A stretch of DNA of 64,000 bases from Verrucomicrobium spinosum DSM 4136 = JCM 18804 (GCF_000172155.1 NZ_ABIZ01000001.1:8093105-8157104); one strand, 5' to 3'. Positions 1 through 9,374 are shown, counted from the stretch's first letter. Translations and numbers: made by a program. The notes: a model not told the origin generated them from the letters alone.

Positions 1-1
1 C

Positions 2-742
2 TCCCACTGCGGATCCCGCGGGTTCGGTCATGACCTGGCCTCGCGCCAGTTCAAGTCCCTGGAAGCCTTCTTCCGCCAGTGGTCGCTGCCGTTCCCGGCG
101 GAGGACCGCCAGCTCGTCTATGCACCGCTCGGTTCGCCGGAGGCCAACGCTTACCTGGACGACATGTCCCTGGGGGCGAACTTCGCCACCGTGAACCACC
201 TGCTCATCAACTCGCTCGTGCTGGAGGCCTTCCAGGAAGTGCTTCCTGGAACCCAGGGGGAGCTCGTGTACTTCATCAGCCACAACATCGCCCGCGAAGA
301 GCTGGTGGATGGGCGCAACACCTGGGTGCACCGCAAGGGGGCCACCCGCGCCTTCCCTGCCCTGCACCCGGGGTTAAAGGAAACGCCATTCCACGAGACC
401 GGTCACCCGATCCTCCTGCCCGGCAACCCGCGGGACGGCTCCGTCGTCATGGTGGCCAAGCCCGGTGCCGTGAAGTCCTGCTACAGTGTGAACCACGGTG
501 CCGGACGCTGCATGGGGCGCAAGCAGGCAGGCCGCGTCCTGGATCAGAAGCTGGTGGACGCCGACTTCGTGACTCACGATATCCTCACCAACTGCCGCAC
601 CTACCCGATCGACGAAGCCCCGAACGCGTACAAGGATTTCAACGAAGTCCTGCGCTCCGTGGAAACCGCCGGCCTGGCCGAGACGGTCTGCAAACTCAAA
701 GCCCGCTTCGTGATCAAAGACGCGAGCGAAGCGGATGACTAG
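2..742 (+). CDS. rtcB: RtcB-type RNA ligase, C-terminal part (cut by window start)
   Basis: This is the C-terminal 246 residues of RtcB, the GTP- and Mn-dependent ligase that joins 2',3'-cyclic phosphate or 3'-phosphate RNA ends to 5'-OH ends. The frame is open from base 2, so the gene starts upstream of the window. The first residues read SHCGSRGFGHDLA, matching the metal-binding His region of the family. Later, YSVNHGAGRCMGR carries the histidine that is guanylylated in characterised RtcB proteins. The gene ends in TAG and is followed after 48 bp by rtcA on the same strand, which supports an rtcBA RNA-repair operon. An RtcR-type regulator, if present, would lie outside the window. Confidence 0.95.
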   Translation, partial: SHCGSRGFGHDLASRQFKSLEAFFRQWSLPFPAEDRQLVYAPLGSPEANAYLDDMSLGANFATVNHLLINSLVLEAFQEVLPGTQGELVYFISHNIAREELVDGRNTWVHRKGATRAFPALHPGLKETPFHETGHPILLPGNPRDGSVVMVAKPGAVKSCYSVNHGAGRCMGRKQAGRVLDQKLVDADFVTHDILTNCRTYPIDEAPNAYKDFNEVLRSVETAGLAETVCKLKARFVIKDASEADD

Positions 743-747
743 CCGCA

Positions 748-781
748 TTCAACCAAGCACCAAGCACCAAGCACCAAGAAC
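748..781 (+). repeat. Short CACCAAG-type tandem repeat between rtcB and rtcA
   Basis: The 48-bp spacer between rtcB and rtcA contains about three tandem copies of the heptamer AGCACCA. No Shine-Dalgarno-like purine run is visible before the rtcA ATG. The repeat may be only a slippage product. Confidence 0.5.
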
Positions 782-790
782 CCATCCCCC

Positions 791-1846
791 ATGCTCCTTC
801 TCTCCGGCCTTGAAGGCGGTGGCCAGTTGCTACGCACCTCCCTCTCGCTCTCCCTGATCACTGGCAAAGCGTTTCACATGACCTGCATCCGCGGAGCCCG
901 GCCCAAGCCGGGACTCATGCGGCAGCACCTTACTTGTGTGAACGCGGCGGCGGAGATCTGCGGGGCTGCGGTGGAGGGCGCGCATCTGGGTTCCCAAGAG
1001 CTGAAATTTCATCCCGGCCCGGTGCGCGCTGGCGACTACCAGTTTGCCATCGGCAGCGGCGGGGCCACCACCCTGGTGCTGCAGACGCTGCTGCCCGCGC
1101 TGCTCCATGCTCCCGGCCCCAGCACGGTGCGCATCGAGGGCGGCACCCACAACCCGCTCGCTCCGCCGTTCGAGTTCATTGAAGAGTGCTTCCTCCCGGT
1201 GCTGCACCGCATGGGGGTGAAAGCGTCTGTCACGCTCGGCCGCCCCGGCTTCATGCAGTCTGGGGGCGGCTTCCTAAAGGCTGACGTCTTGCCCATGAAG
1301 AAGTGGAAGAAGCTCGATCTGCATGAACGCGGGGAGCTGGTGACGAAGTTCGGCACGGTCCTCAACGCCCACCTCGATGGCAGCATCGTGCAGCGTGAGG
1401 TGAAGACCCTGCTGGGCCACCTGGGCTGGGAACCGGATGCGGTGAACGTTCGCGCCGTGCCTGAAAGCACCGGCCCGGGCAACATCGTCATGCTAGGGGC
1501 CCGGTTCGAGCACATCACAGAGCTGTCCTCCTCCGTCGCCCAGATGGGACGCTCCGCCGAGCAGGTCGGCTCCACCGCCGCCAAAGGCCTGATCAAGTAC
1601 CTGGAAAACGACGCCCCGGTGGGCGTGCACCTCGCCGATCAGTTGCTCCTGCCCCTCGCTCTCGCTGGCAAGGGGTCCTTCACCACCTTTGCCCTGAGCC
1701 GTCACACCATGAGCAACATGGCGCTCATCCCGAAGTTTCTGGAGGTGGCGTTTGAGGTGGAGGAGAAGGAGCGGGGGATGAAGGAAATAGGCATCAGACA
1801 CCAGACTGCCAGAATCCAGACGTCAGACCTGAACTCTGGGGCATGA
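791..1846 (+). CDS. rtcA: RNA 3'-terminal phosphate cyclase
   Basis: RtcA converts RNA 3'-phosphate ends to 2',3'-cyclic phosphates using ATP through a covalent His-AMP intermediate. The 351-residue length fits the family (about 340). The N-terminus has EGGGQLLRTSLSLS and RGARPKPGLMRQHL, both typical of the cyclase fold. Near the C-terminus, HLADQLLLPLALAG is followed by SRHTMSN, in which His305 corresponds to the catalytic adenylylated histidine. It sits 48 bp downstream of rtcB and is probably co-transcribed with it. The last 20 or so residues are rich in polar residues and diverge from the family. Confidence 0.95.
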   Translation: MLLLSGLEGGGQLLRTSLSLSLITGKAFHMTCIRGARPKPGLMRQHLTCVNAAAEICGAAVEGAHLGSQELKFHPGPVRAGDYQFAIGSGGATTLVLQTLLPALLHAPGPSTVRIEGGTHNPLAPPFEFIEECFLPVLHRMGVKASVTLGRPGFMQSGGGFLKADVLPMKKWKKLDLHERGELVTKFGTVLNAHLDGSIVQREVKTLLGHLGWEPDAVNVRAVPESTGPGNIVMLGARFEHITELSSSVAQMGRSAEQVGSTAAKGLIKYLENDAPVGVHLADQLLLPLALAGKGSFTTFALSRHTMSNMALIPKFLEVAFEVEEKERGMKEIGIRHQTARIQTSDLNSGA

Positions 1847-1847
1847 A

Positions 1848-1924
1848 AAAGTAGTAGAGAGCTTTAGCGCGTCAGTCGCGCTACTCACGTGCTCCCATAC
1901 CGAGCTAAAGCTCTGCACTACTTT
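1848..1924. repeat. Imperfect inverted repeat (AGCTTTAGCT family) after rtcA
   Basis: Arms at 1848-1868 and 1904-1924 (21 nt each, 19 of 21 paired) flank a 35-nt loop. The core GAGCTAAAGCTCTG recurs at 20568-20591, and a related form lies near 15276-15296. This points to a dispersed REP-like element. It lies between rtcA and the autotransporter and may also act in 3'-end formation. The remaining bases to 2110 hold no gene. Confidence 0.65.
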
Positions 1925-2110
1925 CAACTGCCAACTGCGCGGGCAACTCTCAGGTCTGATGTCCGGCGTCTGGTGTCTTCTCGACCTGCGGCGCATGCTT
2001 CACCGCCAGATCTTCACCGACATGGATGCGACGGAATCGTCACCCGTCCCCGCTTTCACGTCTGGGGAGGCCGGAGTTAGGAACGAGGTTCATCCTCAAA
2101 CCATCCTCCC

Positions 2111-5100
2111 ATGAAGCACTCCCGTTTACTACAGAGACTCGCGGCCACCTCCCTGGCGGCCCTGCCTCTGCACTCCGGCCTGGCAGCCGATTTCACCGTC
2201 CCCTCCAGCCCGACGGACAACTCTGCCAAGACGCTCACCACCGGCAACACGGGCACCGTACAGGCTGGAGGCACGCTTTCCGTCAGCGGCAGCACGACCG
2301 CCGTCAACATCACCGGCTCCGGCACAGTCAATGTGGTGAACAGCGGCAGCATCTTGCAAACAGGCACGGGGCGGGCCATCGACAACACCGGCAGCGGCAA
2401 CTCCGGCACGCGCATCATCACCAACAACGCCGGCGCCCTGATCCAGACGGCGGACGCGGACACGATTCGCATCAATCGCGGGGACAGCAATGTCACGATC
2501 AACAACTACGGCACGGTGCGATCCAACAACGCCAGCAAGGGTGGCAGCCAGGCGCTGGACCTTGCCGCGATCACCACCGGCAGCAATACGGTCAACAACT
2601 ACCTCGGGGGCTTGTTTGAGGCCACCGCCGCAGACGCGATCCGCCCGGGCGTGAACGGGGTGGTCAACAACTGGGGAGCCATCAGCGCGCTCCCCGCAAT
2701 GGAAATGGACGGCCTGCTCCGGGTCGTCTCCGGTAGCGACGGGATCGACGCGCAGGCCAACACTGGCATCAAAGTTTACAACTACGGCACTGTCTCCGGC
2801 CGCCACGGCATCACCGGTGAAGACGGCGGCAGTGGTTTCAACATCACGGTCACCAACTATGCCGGTGCAGTGATCCAGGGCGTGAACGGTTCAGGCATCA
2901 ACATCGATGAGAGCAGTTCCTCCGCCATCATCACCAACTACGGCTCCATCATCGGGAACTATGACAGCACCAAGTACGATGTGGGCGACGGCGATGGCGT
3001 GGACGTGGACGGCACGGTGACACTCATCAACTACGGTGCCATCCGCGGCGTCAACGCGGGCGGCCTGAACGACGGTTCCCTCAACAACTCCGAAGGCGTC
3101 TCCATCGGCGGCGGCACCATTGTCAACCACGTGGGTGCGGAAATCACCGGTGAAAACAATGCGGCGACGCCTTCCGTGGGCAACGGCATTCTGGTGGATG
3201 ACTCCAACGGCAGCAATGCGTTTGCAGCAACGAGCATCACCAACAGCGGCCTGATCCAGGGCAAGAGCGGCTTTGGCATCAAGATCATCGGCACCTTCGC
3301 CGACACCCTCATCAACAACGCGACGGGATTGATCAAAGGGGCCGGTGATGTGACGACCGTCCAGATGGGCGGCGGGGCCGACCTCATGACCAACCGTGGC
3401 ACCGTCATCAGCATGAGCGGCAATGCCATCGATCTGGGCGAGGGCGATGACTCGCTCTTCATCCTCGGCGGAGAAGCGGCCATCGTGGGCGATGTCCACG
3501 GCGGTACAGGAGCCAACACTCTGGTGATCAACCCCGGCGCGGGCGGACGCTTTGTCTTCAACCACTCCTTCTACGACTTCCAGAATGCGCAGTTCCAGGG
3601 CGGCACCACGGTGCTCAACGGCACGAGCTTCCTGGCTGGCACCACGTCTGTCACCGGCGGCAGCCTGCTGGTGAACGGCAACCTCATGACGCCCCAGGTC
3701 AATGTCTCCCGCGGGGCCCTGCTGGGTGGCAACGGCTACATCTCCGGCAATGTGCACAACGCTGGCACCGTGAGCCCCGGCAACTCCATCGGCCACCTCA
3801 CGATTGGCGGAAACTACACCCAGACTTCCGGCGGCACGCTGCTCATTGAAGTGGCCGGCCCAGGGCGCTATGACCGCCTCACTGTGCACGGCACCGCGCA
3901 TCTGGACGGCACGCTCCGCATTGCGGCGCTGAACAAGCATGTGTCCTTTGGCGACCAGTACCCCTTCCTCCACGCGGGCAAGATCACGGGCCGCTTTGAT
4001 CGCATTGTCATGCCGAATCCCGGCGTGCTGCGTGGTCGCTTCCTGACCGAAGGGGGCACCGGCATCCTGCTCGTGGCTCCGGCCAGCTACACCCTCGTGG
4101 CCCAGACGCCCAACCAGACCCGCCTCGCACTTGCGCTGGATCACTGGATCGGCACCGAGCACGGCGACATCGGCGAAGTCACCCTCGCCCTGGATGTCCT
4201 GCGCGCCGATCAATATCCCGCCGCGTTTGAAGCCATCCTGCCCACCTACTATGACGGCGCGCTCCGCACCGGCATTGAGCTCAGCCACAATCACGGCCAG
4301 CTCCTCCACCAGCAGCTCAGCGCCCGCCGCCTCGGCCAGCGCGCCCTGGCGGGCGAGGCAGCTCCCGCCCCCGCCCCAACCGTTGGTTCCAAGAACCCGA
4401 AAGCTGTGCAGAAGGTCGCGGCTCCAGTCCAGCCTCCCGTGGGTGATGACGCCCGGTGGAATGCCTGGGTGCAAGGCAGCGGCCTCTTCTCCAGCGGCGG
4501 CTTGAGCCTGACTCCCGGCGAAGACTTTGAGAGCGGCACCATCCTGGTCGGTGCCGACTACGCCCTGAGCGAGCACTTCGCCCTCGGCCTCTTCGCCAGC
4601 TATCAGGAGGGCTGGGGCGACTACGCCAACGGCGGTGAGACCGACATCGAGTCCGTCCGCTTCGGCCTGTATGCCACCATCGACCATGAGGGTTTCTATG
4701 CCAACGCAGCGGTTGGCGGCGGCACCACGGACTACAGCATTGTGCGCCCCCTCTCATGGGCCTCCCTGGATCGCACCGCCCGGAGCAATCCGGATGCAGC
4801 AGAGTTCTTCTCCCTCATCGGCACCGGCTATGACTTACAGTTCGGCAACTTCACCGTGGGTCCTCAACTGAGCGCCCAATACACCCGCCTGGAGATGGAC
4901 GGCGTGACGGAAACCGGTGCCGGCGTGCTGAACCTGGGCCTGGATGACTCCACCAGCGAAAGCTTCCGCACCTATCTGGGCGGTCGCCTCGCCTACACCA
5001 TTCATGCGAGCGAGACCGTCGCCATCATCCCCGAACTGCGCGTGTTCTGGCAACATGAGTTCCTTCAGGACGATGAAACCCTGCACGCCCGCCTGGATGG

Positions 5101-5284
5101 TGGCCGCGGCCCCGGCTTTGAGTACCGCAACGCCAACGACGACCGCGATGCCGTATTCGTCGGGGCTGGCGTCGGCGTTCAAGTGGGCACGGAGCTCTAC
5201 TTCAACGTGTACTACAACGCCGACTTCGGTCGCGGTGACGACGGCAATCACGCCGTGTCTGCGAGCATGAACTTCAAGTTCTAA
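2111..5284 (+). CDS. Autotransporter (type V secretion) with beta-helical passenger
   Basis: This 1,057-residue protein carries its own outer-membrane translocator. Residues 1-25 form a signal peptide ending at GLAAD. The passenger (about 26-700) is dominated by short repeats such as ITNYGSI and INNYGTV with many Asn, Gly and Thr, typical of a right-handed beta-helix. A PATR-like segment (GGSLLVNGNLMTP, then GNSIGHLTIGGNYTQ) precedes a linker rich in Ala and Pro. From about residue 778 the sequence becomes a beta-barrel domain with alternating aromatic strands, ending in NFKF. The terminal Phe is the usual outer-membrane assembly signal. The substrate or binding partner cannot be read from the sequence. 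Confidence 0.93.
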   Translation: MKHSRLLQRLAATSLAALPLHSGLAADFTVPSSPTDNSAKTLTTGNTGTVQAGGTLSVSGSTTAVNITGSGTVNVVNSGSILQTGTGRAIDNTGSGNSGTRIITNNAGALIQTADADTIRINRGDSNVTINNYGTVRSNNASKGGSQALDLAAITTGSNTVNNYLGGLFEATAADAIRPGVNGVVNNWGAISALPAMEMDGLLRVVSGSDGIDAQANTGIKVYNYGTVSGRHGITGEDGGSGFNITVTNYAGAVIQGVNGSGINIDESSSSAIITNYGSIIGNYDSTKYDVGDGDGVDVDGTVTLINYGAIRGVNAGGLNDGSLNNSEGVSIGGGTIVNHVGAEITGENNAATPSVGNGILVDDSNGSNAFAATSITNSGLIQGKSGFGIKIIGTFADTLINNATGLIKGAGDVTTVQMGGGADLMTNRGTVISMSGNAIDLGEGDDSLFILGGEAAIVGDVHGGTGANTLVINPGAGGRFVFNHSFYDFQNAQFQGGTTVLNGTSFLAGTTSVTGGSLLVNGNLMTPQVNVSRGALLGGNGYISGNVHNAGTVSPGNSIGHLTIGGNYTQTSGGTLLIEVAGPGRYDRLTVHGTAHLDGTLRIAALNKHVSFGDQYPFLHAGKITGRFDRIVMPNPGVLRGRFLTEGGTGILLVAPASYTLVAQTPNQTRLALALDHWIGTEHGDIGEVTLALDVLRADQYPAAFEAILPTYYDGALRTGIELSHNHGQLLHQQLSARRLGQRALAGEAAPAPAPTVGSKNPKAVQKVAAPVQPPVGDDARWNAWVQGSGLFSSGGLSLTPGEDFESGTILVGADYALSEHFALGLFASYQEGWGDYANGGETDIESVRFGLYATIDHEGFYANAAVGGGTTDYSIVRPLSWASLDRTARSNPDAAEFFSLIGTGYDLQFGNFTVGPQLSAQYTRLEMDGVTETGAGVLNLGLDDSTSESFRTYLGGRLAYTIHASETVAIIPELRVFWQHEFLQDDETLHARLDGGRGPGFEYRNANDDRDAVFVGAGVGVQVGTELYFNVYYNADFGRGDDGNHAVSASMNFKF

Positions 5285-5309
5285 TCAAGAGCTCAATCCC
5301 AGGTCCACG

Positions 5310-5345
5310 CGCCCCGGCCTCCTTCGCAAGAGACCGGGGCGTTTT
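5310..5345 (+). terminator. Rho-independent terminator after the autotransporter
   Basis: The stem CGCCCCGG (5310-5317) pairs with CCGGGGCG (5334-5341) around a 16-nt loop and is followed by TTTT. It begins 26 bp after the autotransporter stop codon. Confidence 0.85.
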
Positions 5346-5365
5346 GCTTCTGTCGCGCGAGGCCC

Positions 5366-5445
5366 CTTCAAACCTCGCAGCTCCTGACTGAGGCAACCGG
5401 GGCGGTCGCCCGGCAACCCAGGATGGTTGGATGGGAGGTGGGCCC
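5366..5445. repeat. Solitary degenerate copy of the 142-bp palindromic repeat
   Basis: The run from CCTCGCAGCTCCTGACTGAG through GGCAACC, GGGGCGGTCGCC, CAACCCAGGATGGTTGGAT matches the second hairpin and flank of the tandem units at 15528-16270 and 24623-25570. The first hairpin is missing. This shows that the family is also dispersed as single decayed copies. Confidence 0.7.
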
Positions 5446-5551
5446 CTCTGGCATCCACTCCGGGAGGCAACACCTCGACTTCCCGATGAGGAATGCCCGT
5501 TCGCTCATGCCTGGTGTCTTTGTCTCCCGCAATGCAGGCCTGAACTTCTTG

Positions 5552-6787
5552 CTACACCGTTGGATTCGGATTCAACTTTGGCGGCAAGGGGGGCGCGGGC
5601 CGTGACTGCGGCGGACTTCCTGTGAACCCACCCAGCTTCTCCACCCAGTTCACCCGGGCGGTCAGCAGCATGAGCAGCGCCAGCGTCAGGATGGCTCCGA
5701 TGGTGATGGTCAGCCCCGTGAGCCCGTCAAAGAAAAAGCTGTAGCTGAAGAGCACCATGTACACGGTCTGCGCGGCCAGGGCGACCCAGAACATCTTCCG
5801 CCCCGACACGGCTCCGACATAGGGGCAGACCAGCGCCAGCGACACGACGGCAGAGATGATGAAGCTCAGGTGCAGCGGCACCAGATCCACCAGGTAGGCA
5901 AACAGGAGCTGGAAAGCAAAGCAACCCGCCGCCAGGAAGAAGTAGTTCATGGGGTGCAGGTTGGCTCCATAAACCATGCCCACGATGAGCAGCACCGTGA
6001 AGAAGAACACGAGGGACACGGGGGCAAAGAACGCAATGCGCGAGGCCACCGGACCGGCATTGAGCACCTTGGGCATGTCCATGCCGATGGCGGGCGCGGA
6101 GAGCACATCCGGGTAGTCCCAGGTGAATAGCTTGTTGTTGACATCTCGATCCGTGGGGGAGCCGGTGCCCTTGGGGAAGTTGATTTCATTGAAGTTCGTC
6201 TGCATGACCAGGCTGAACTGCGCCACCCGCCCCGCCTGGGGGAACGCGTAGCCCCAGGTGTCCATGCCGCGCGTTTCATAGGTCACCTTCAGCGGCACCG
6301 CGCTGCGGGCGGGCACCACCACGGCCTCAGTCACCATCCCGCCGGAAGGCGTGGCCTGGCTGGCAGCGGCCCCGCCCAGGGTGAAGGAGAAGCGCTGGTA
6401 GCTGGCGTCACCCGAGGGCAGAGGAAACTGCACATAGAGCGTCTGGGACACCGGCGTGGGGTTGGAGAATTCATACTCGGCGGCAAAGTCGGCGCGATAG
6501 GTCCGGTGCCAGAGCAGGCCGCGTTTTTTGGGATCGTAGTCCAGCTTCACCGTCACCTTGCTGCGACTGGGCTGCAGGGTGACGCGCCCCTTGGCGCCGG
6601 TGGGGCTGAAGTAGAAGGCCGTGGGATGCGCCTGACGCATCTCCGGCCCCCAGACATCCGTCACATCGTCACCAAGCTGGCTGCCGGAACCGGACGTGCG
6701 GACCTGGAGGGTGCGCCCCAGCACGGCCCAGGCCGCGGCGGTGCAGAGGGTGATGGCCGCGATGGCCAGAATGCGTAAAGGGGTCAT
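5552..6787 (-). CDS. CreD-like inner membrane protein
   Basis: This is a 411-residue protein of the CreD (Cet) family, inner-membrane proteins linked to envelope stress and beta-lactam tolerance whose molecular activity is not well defined. One N-terminal helix (about 5-25) precedes a large periplasmic beta-rich domain (about 30-250). About six helices follow, in the segments AFFAPVSLVFFFTVLLIVGM, MNYFFLAAGCFAFQLLFAYL, LSFIISAVVSLALV and others. The MNYFFLAAG..AFxLLFAYLVD stretch is the clearest family mark. The gene follows the secreted protein gene on the same strand by 77 bp, suggesting one transcript. No CreBC-type two-component system is nearby. Confidence 0.8.
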   Translation of the reverse strand: MTPLRILAIAAITLCTAAAWAVLGRTLQVRTSGSGSQLGDDVTDVWGPEMRQAHPTAFYFSPTGAKGRVTLQPSRSKVTVKLDYDPKKRGLLWHRTYRADFAAEYEFSNPTPVSQTLYVQFPLPSGDASYQRFSFTLGGAAASQATPSGGMVTEAVVVPARSAVPLKVTYETRGMDTWGYAFPQAGRVAQFSLVMQTNFNEINFPKGTGSPTDRDVNNKLFTWDYPDVLSAPAIGMDMPKVLNAGPVASRIAFFAPVSLVFFFTVLLIVGMVYGANLHPMNYFFLAAGCFAFQLLFAYLVDLVPLHLSFIISAVVSLALVCPYVGAVSGRKMFWVALAAQTVYMVLFSYSFFFDGLTGLTITIGAILTLALLMLLTARVNWVEKLGGFTGSPPQSRPAPPLPPKLNPNPTV

Positions 6788-6864
6788 GGCAAGATGGGGT
6801 GAAAGGGCTGAATGGATTGGATGGATTGGATGAAACTACCTGGATGAAGACGGCCGGGACGCGC

Positions 6865-8640
6865 CTACTGGAGCAGGCCGCTCTTTTGATAGAAGAGCTG
6901 TGCCTGGGGCCGCTCATTCCGGCAGAGCTTGCGCACCAGCCGGACGGTGTGGGCGTTATTTCCCGATCCCCCATCCGTCGCAGGGGCCGCGTGCTCGATC
7001 CCCTCCCCCACGCCGCTGATCTGGTAGGTGTCTGGGATCTCCACCGACCACAGCACCTCCTGGATGAAGAGCGGGGTGAGCGGCAGTTCCAGGCTGGTCT
7101 GGCCTTCCACGGCATGGAGCTTTTCCTTGGTCTCAGTGTAGGAGAAGGCCACCTGGCTCTTCACCGTCTTGGAGCTGGTGCCGGTATAGGGCAGCGGCAC
7201 CTCCACCACGCCGTTTTCCCGCACGATGGGCTTCACCGGGGCACCGTCCACGGAGCACTTGAGGAGGTTGCTCTTCTCGGGCAGCGCCACGCTCCAGCGC
7301 AGGGCTTCATCATGCTCGATCTCCACCGTCCCGGTCGTGAGCACAGCACCGTCTCCCACCAGTTTGGTCACATAGTCACTGCGGGTGATGACGCCCACGG
7401 CCGTCTCCAGCCGCGGCAAGACCCGGCTTTGCAGAGTGACAGCGCTGGCAGCCGTCACGGTGCCGAACTCGGGGGCCTTGGTCTCCGCGATCACCCAGCG
7501 GGGCAGCTTGTGGGCAGGGATGGGGCCTTGCAATCCCACGCCAGCGAACTCCACGCCTGGCGACAGGACAAACATGAAGAGGGACTTCACTTGGTCCTCT
7601 TTTTCCAACGAGGGCGCCCGCAGTGCCCACTCGGCGGCCATCGGCATTTGCTGCAGGGCATAGGAAACCGTGAGCTGGCGCTCCATGATGTCGCGCGTCT
7701 TCCATTTCAACCGGAGTTCCGTCAGGCCATTGGCGGTGCGGGCGGGACGACTGTCCACCAGATCGTCTCCCGTCACCTTCACGGAGCGCGCATTGGGCGG
7801 CAGCAGGAGCACGGCCTCCACGGCAGATCCATTGAGCGCGGAGGCATTGATGAGTGCCCGGTAGCAGAGCTCTCCTTCGCCCTCATAGACGAGCACCTCG
7901 TTTTGCAAGGCCCACTCGCTGGGCGTGAGCGGCGGTGGAGGCGGGGGCGGGGCCTCCTCCTTCGGAAGCAGCGCGGCATCCGTCAGGCTCAGCGTCACCG
8001 GACCACCGCGAGCCGGAAGGCTCAGCTTCATGACGCCCTCCTGGACCTGACCAGAGGCCGCACTGCCATCGCCCATCAGCACCGCCCGGCCCTCCGGCAG
8101 CCCGCGCAGCTCCAGGGAGCCCACCGCACTGGGCAGCGTGATCAGCCGCAGGAACGGAGCCCCGCCCGCCCCTGGCAGGGGTGTTTCCGCGAACTTCACT
8201 TTGATCGTCGCGGGCCCGGTTTGCGGTGCGACAAAGAGCAGGTTGTCCTCCACCACCGTGAGACGCGTGTCGGGCGGGTCCACGCTGGCCACCGTCAGCC
8301 CCGCACCCATCAGCGGGATGCGCTCCCACTTCCCGGCAAAGCTTTCCACTTTGAACTCAGCTTCCACCCCCACCTTACCCGAGGACAAGTCGGCGCGAAA
8401 CAACGCGGCAAGCAACAAGCCCTCGGGCAATGGTTCTGGGGGAACAGGGGTTTTCGCCGCATGCGCCTCATCCCAGAGCTTCTTGAGCTCCGAGTAAGGG
8501 ATGCGGACCTCCGCTTTATCCAGCGGAGAAGGAGATGCAGCCTGCCCGCCAGCTTCCTGGCCGAGTCCGGTCGCTTCTCCAAAGCTCATCAATCCAGAAG
8601 CGACCAGCAAAGGAAGCGCAAAAGCGGGTGGGCATTTCAT
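6865..8640 (-). CDS. Secreted beta-rich protein of unknown function, upstream partner of CreD-like gene
   Basis: The product is 591 residues with an N-terminal signal peptide (MKCPPAFALPLLVASGLMS) and no later membrane helix. The rest has the alternating hydrophobic pattern of repeated beta-sandwich domains. A Pro-rich stretch (EEAPPPPPPPLTP, about residue 235) separates two halves. No catalytic motif is recognised. It is the first gene of a likely two-gene operon with the CreD-like protein, so a joint periplasmic role in envelope sensing or repair is possible, but that is an inference. The ATG at 8640 is chosen because it gives a complete signal peptide. Confidence 0.75.
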   Translation of the reverse strand: MKCPPAFALPLLVASGLMSFGEATGLGQEAGGQAASPSPLDKAEVRIPYSELKKLWDEAHAAKTPVPPEPLPEGLLLAALFRADLSSGKVGVEAEFKVESFAGKWERIPLMGAGLTVASVDPPDTRLTVVEDNLLFVAPQTGPATIKVKFAETPLPGAGGAPFLRLITLPSAVGSLELRGLPEGRAVLMGDGSAASGQVQEGVMKLSLPARGGPVTLSLTDAALLPKEEAPPPPPPPLTPSEWALQNEVLVYEGEGELCYRALINASALNGSAVEAVLLLPPNARSVKVTGDDLVDSRPARTANGLTELRLKWKTRDIMERQLTVSYALQQMPMAAEWALRAPSLEKEDQVKSLFMFVLSPGVEFAGVGLQGPIPAHKLPRWVIAETKAPEFGTVTAASAVTLQSRVLPRLETAVGVITRSDYVTKLVGDGAVLTTGTVEIEHDEALRWSVALPEKSNLLKCSVDGAPVKPIVRENGVVEVPLPYTGTSSKTVKSQVAFSYTETKEKLHAVEGQTSLELPLTPLFIQEVLWSVEIPDTYQISGVGEGIEHAAPATDGGSGNNAHTVRLVRKLCRNERPQAQLFYQKSGLLQ

Positions 8641-8879
8641 GAGTGCATCCTCCCACCCCCACGTGAAACGTTGATGAACCGCTCATGAAAAGACGGTGAA
8701 ATATCCAAGAAACGGCAGAGAAACTTTCGGGGTGGAGTTGGTATCGCCGGAGACCCCTGGGTTGTTCTGTTCCTGCCCCTCATCAGTAAAAGGAGTGAGG
8801 AACATTCTTGTCCTGGTCCCGGCCAAACGTCCCGTGAGGTGAAGTATCACCCTCACTTGCCACCACCTTGGGTTGTAGG
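8641..8879. other. Gene-free spacer
   Basis: No convincing gene is seen. An open frame of 75 codons on the minus strand has neither recognisable composition nor a ribosome binding site. The region should carry the promoter of the secreted protein gene, but no clear -35/-10 pair stands out. Confidence 0.4.
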
Positions 8880-9162
8880 TCATCCCGACGTGTCGGGATT
8901 GCTCCTGCAATCCAACACTCGATGTATCAAGACTCCCCCATCGTCATCGATCTTATAGTAGATCGCAAAAGGGAATCGCTTCGAGAGCAGTCGGTAGTGT
9001 CCGAAGATCTTACGCTGAAGCCCCTTGTAGAGAATCAGAGATTCAATATCTGAAGAAAGGCAGTCCTCAAAGTATCGGCCCCAAACCGGCTTCCTGGAAC
9101 TCATAAAAGTCTCGGCCATCTTCAAGGTCTCGGATAGCCGACTCGGAGATTCTGACGGTCAT
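8880..9162 (-). pseudogene. ParE/RelE-family toxin, frameshifted
   Basis: The reading frame begins at ATG 9162 with MTVRISESAIRDLEDG and FYEFQEAGLG, then hits a stop soon after a run of four G (CCCC at 9079-9082 on the plus strand). From that run the next frame continues with YFEDCLSSDIESL, GHYRLLSKRFPFAIYYKI and VLDCRSNP, all typical of ParE/RelE ribonuclease-fold toxins. Removing one G restores a 93-residue protein of normal family length. The antitoxin stop and the toxin start overlap as ATGA, so the pair was translationally coupled. Either the toxin is inactivated or the base is a sequencing error in a short homopolymer. Confidence 0.85.
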
Positions 9163-9374
9163 TTGCCAGCAGAGAGTCTCGCTTTTGCTTGTTCCCAAGT
9201 ATAGACAGCTTCACTGCCAGCGGCGATCCGCGCTTCTGTTTCCCTCAACGCGGGCCCATGCCAAGATGGGGATTCCAGTTCCTGATCCTGTCTGGAAAGA
9301 TCTGTCCAGAGCGCTTCCATCAACCTCAGCTTGTCAGCACGTGGAAGTTCAAGGGCCATTTCTTCAACGCTCAT
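9159..9374 (-). CDS. Antitoxin of a ParE/RelE-type addiction module
   Basis: This 71-residue protein starts MSVEEMALELPRADKLRLME and ends YTWEQAKARLSAGK. It matches the small 'putative addiction module component' antitoxins, which have an N-terminal helical part and a C-terminal TWEEAKARL toxin-binding segment. A longer reading from TTG at 9407 is possible but has no advantage. The gene overlaps the toxin start by 4 bases. It is intact although its partner is frameshifted. Confidence 0.8.
   Translation of the reverse strand: MSVEEMALELPRADKLRLMEALWTDLSRQDQELESPSWHGPALRETEARIAAGSEAVYTWEQAKARLSAGK

Noticed and set aside
2891-4687. Minus-strand open frame of 598 codons
   Set aside because: Antisense of the autotransporter passenger; no protein family features.
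6799-8688. Plus-strand open frame of 629 codons
   Set aside because: Antisense of the secreted protein gene; the signal peptide and beta-rich pattern are on the minus strand.
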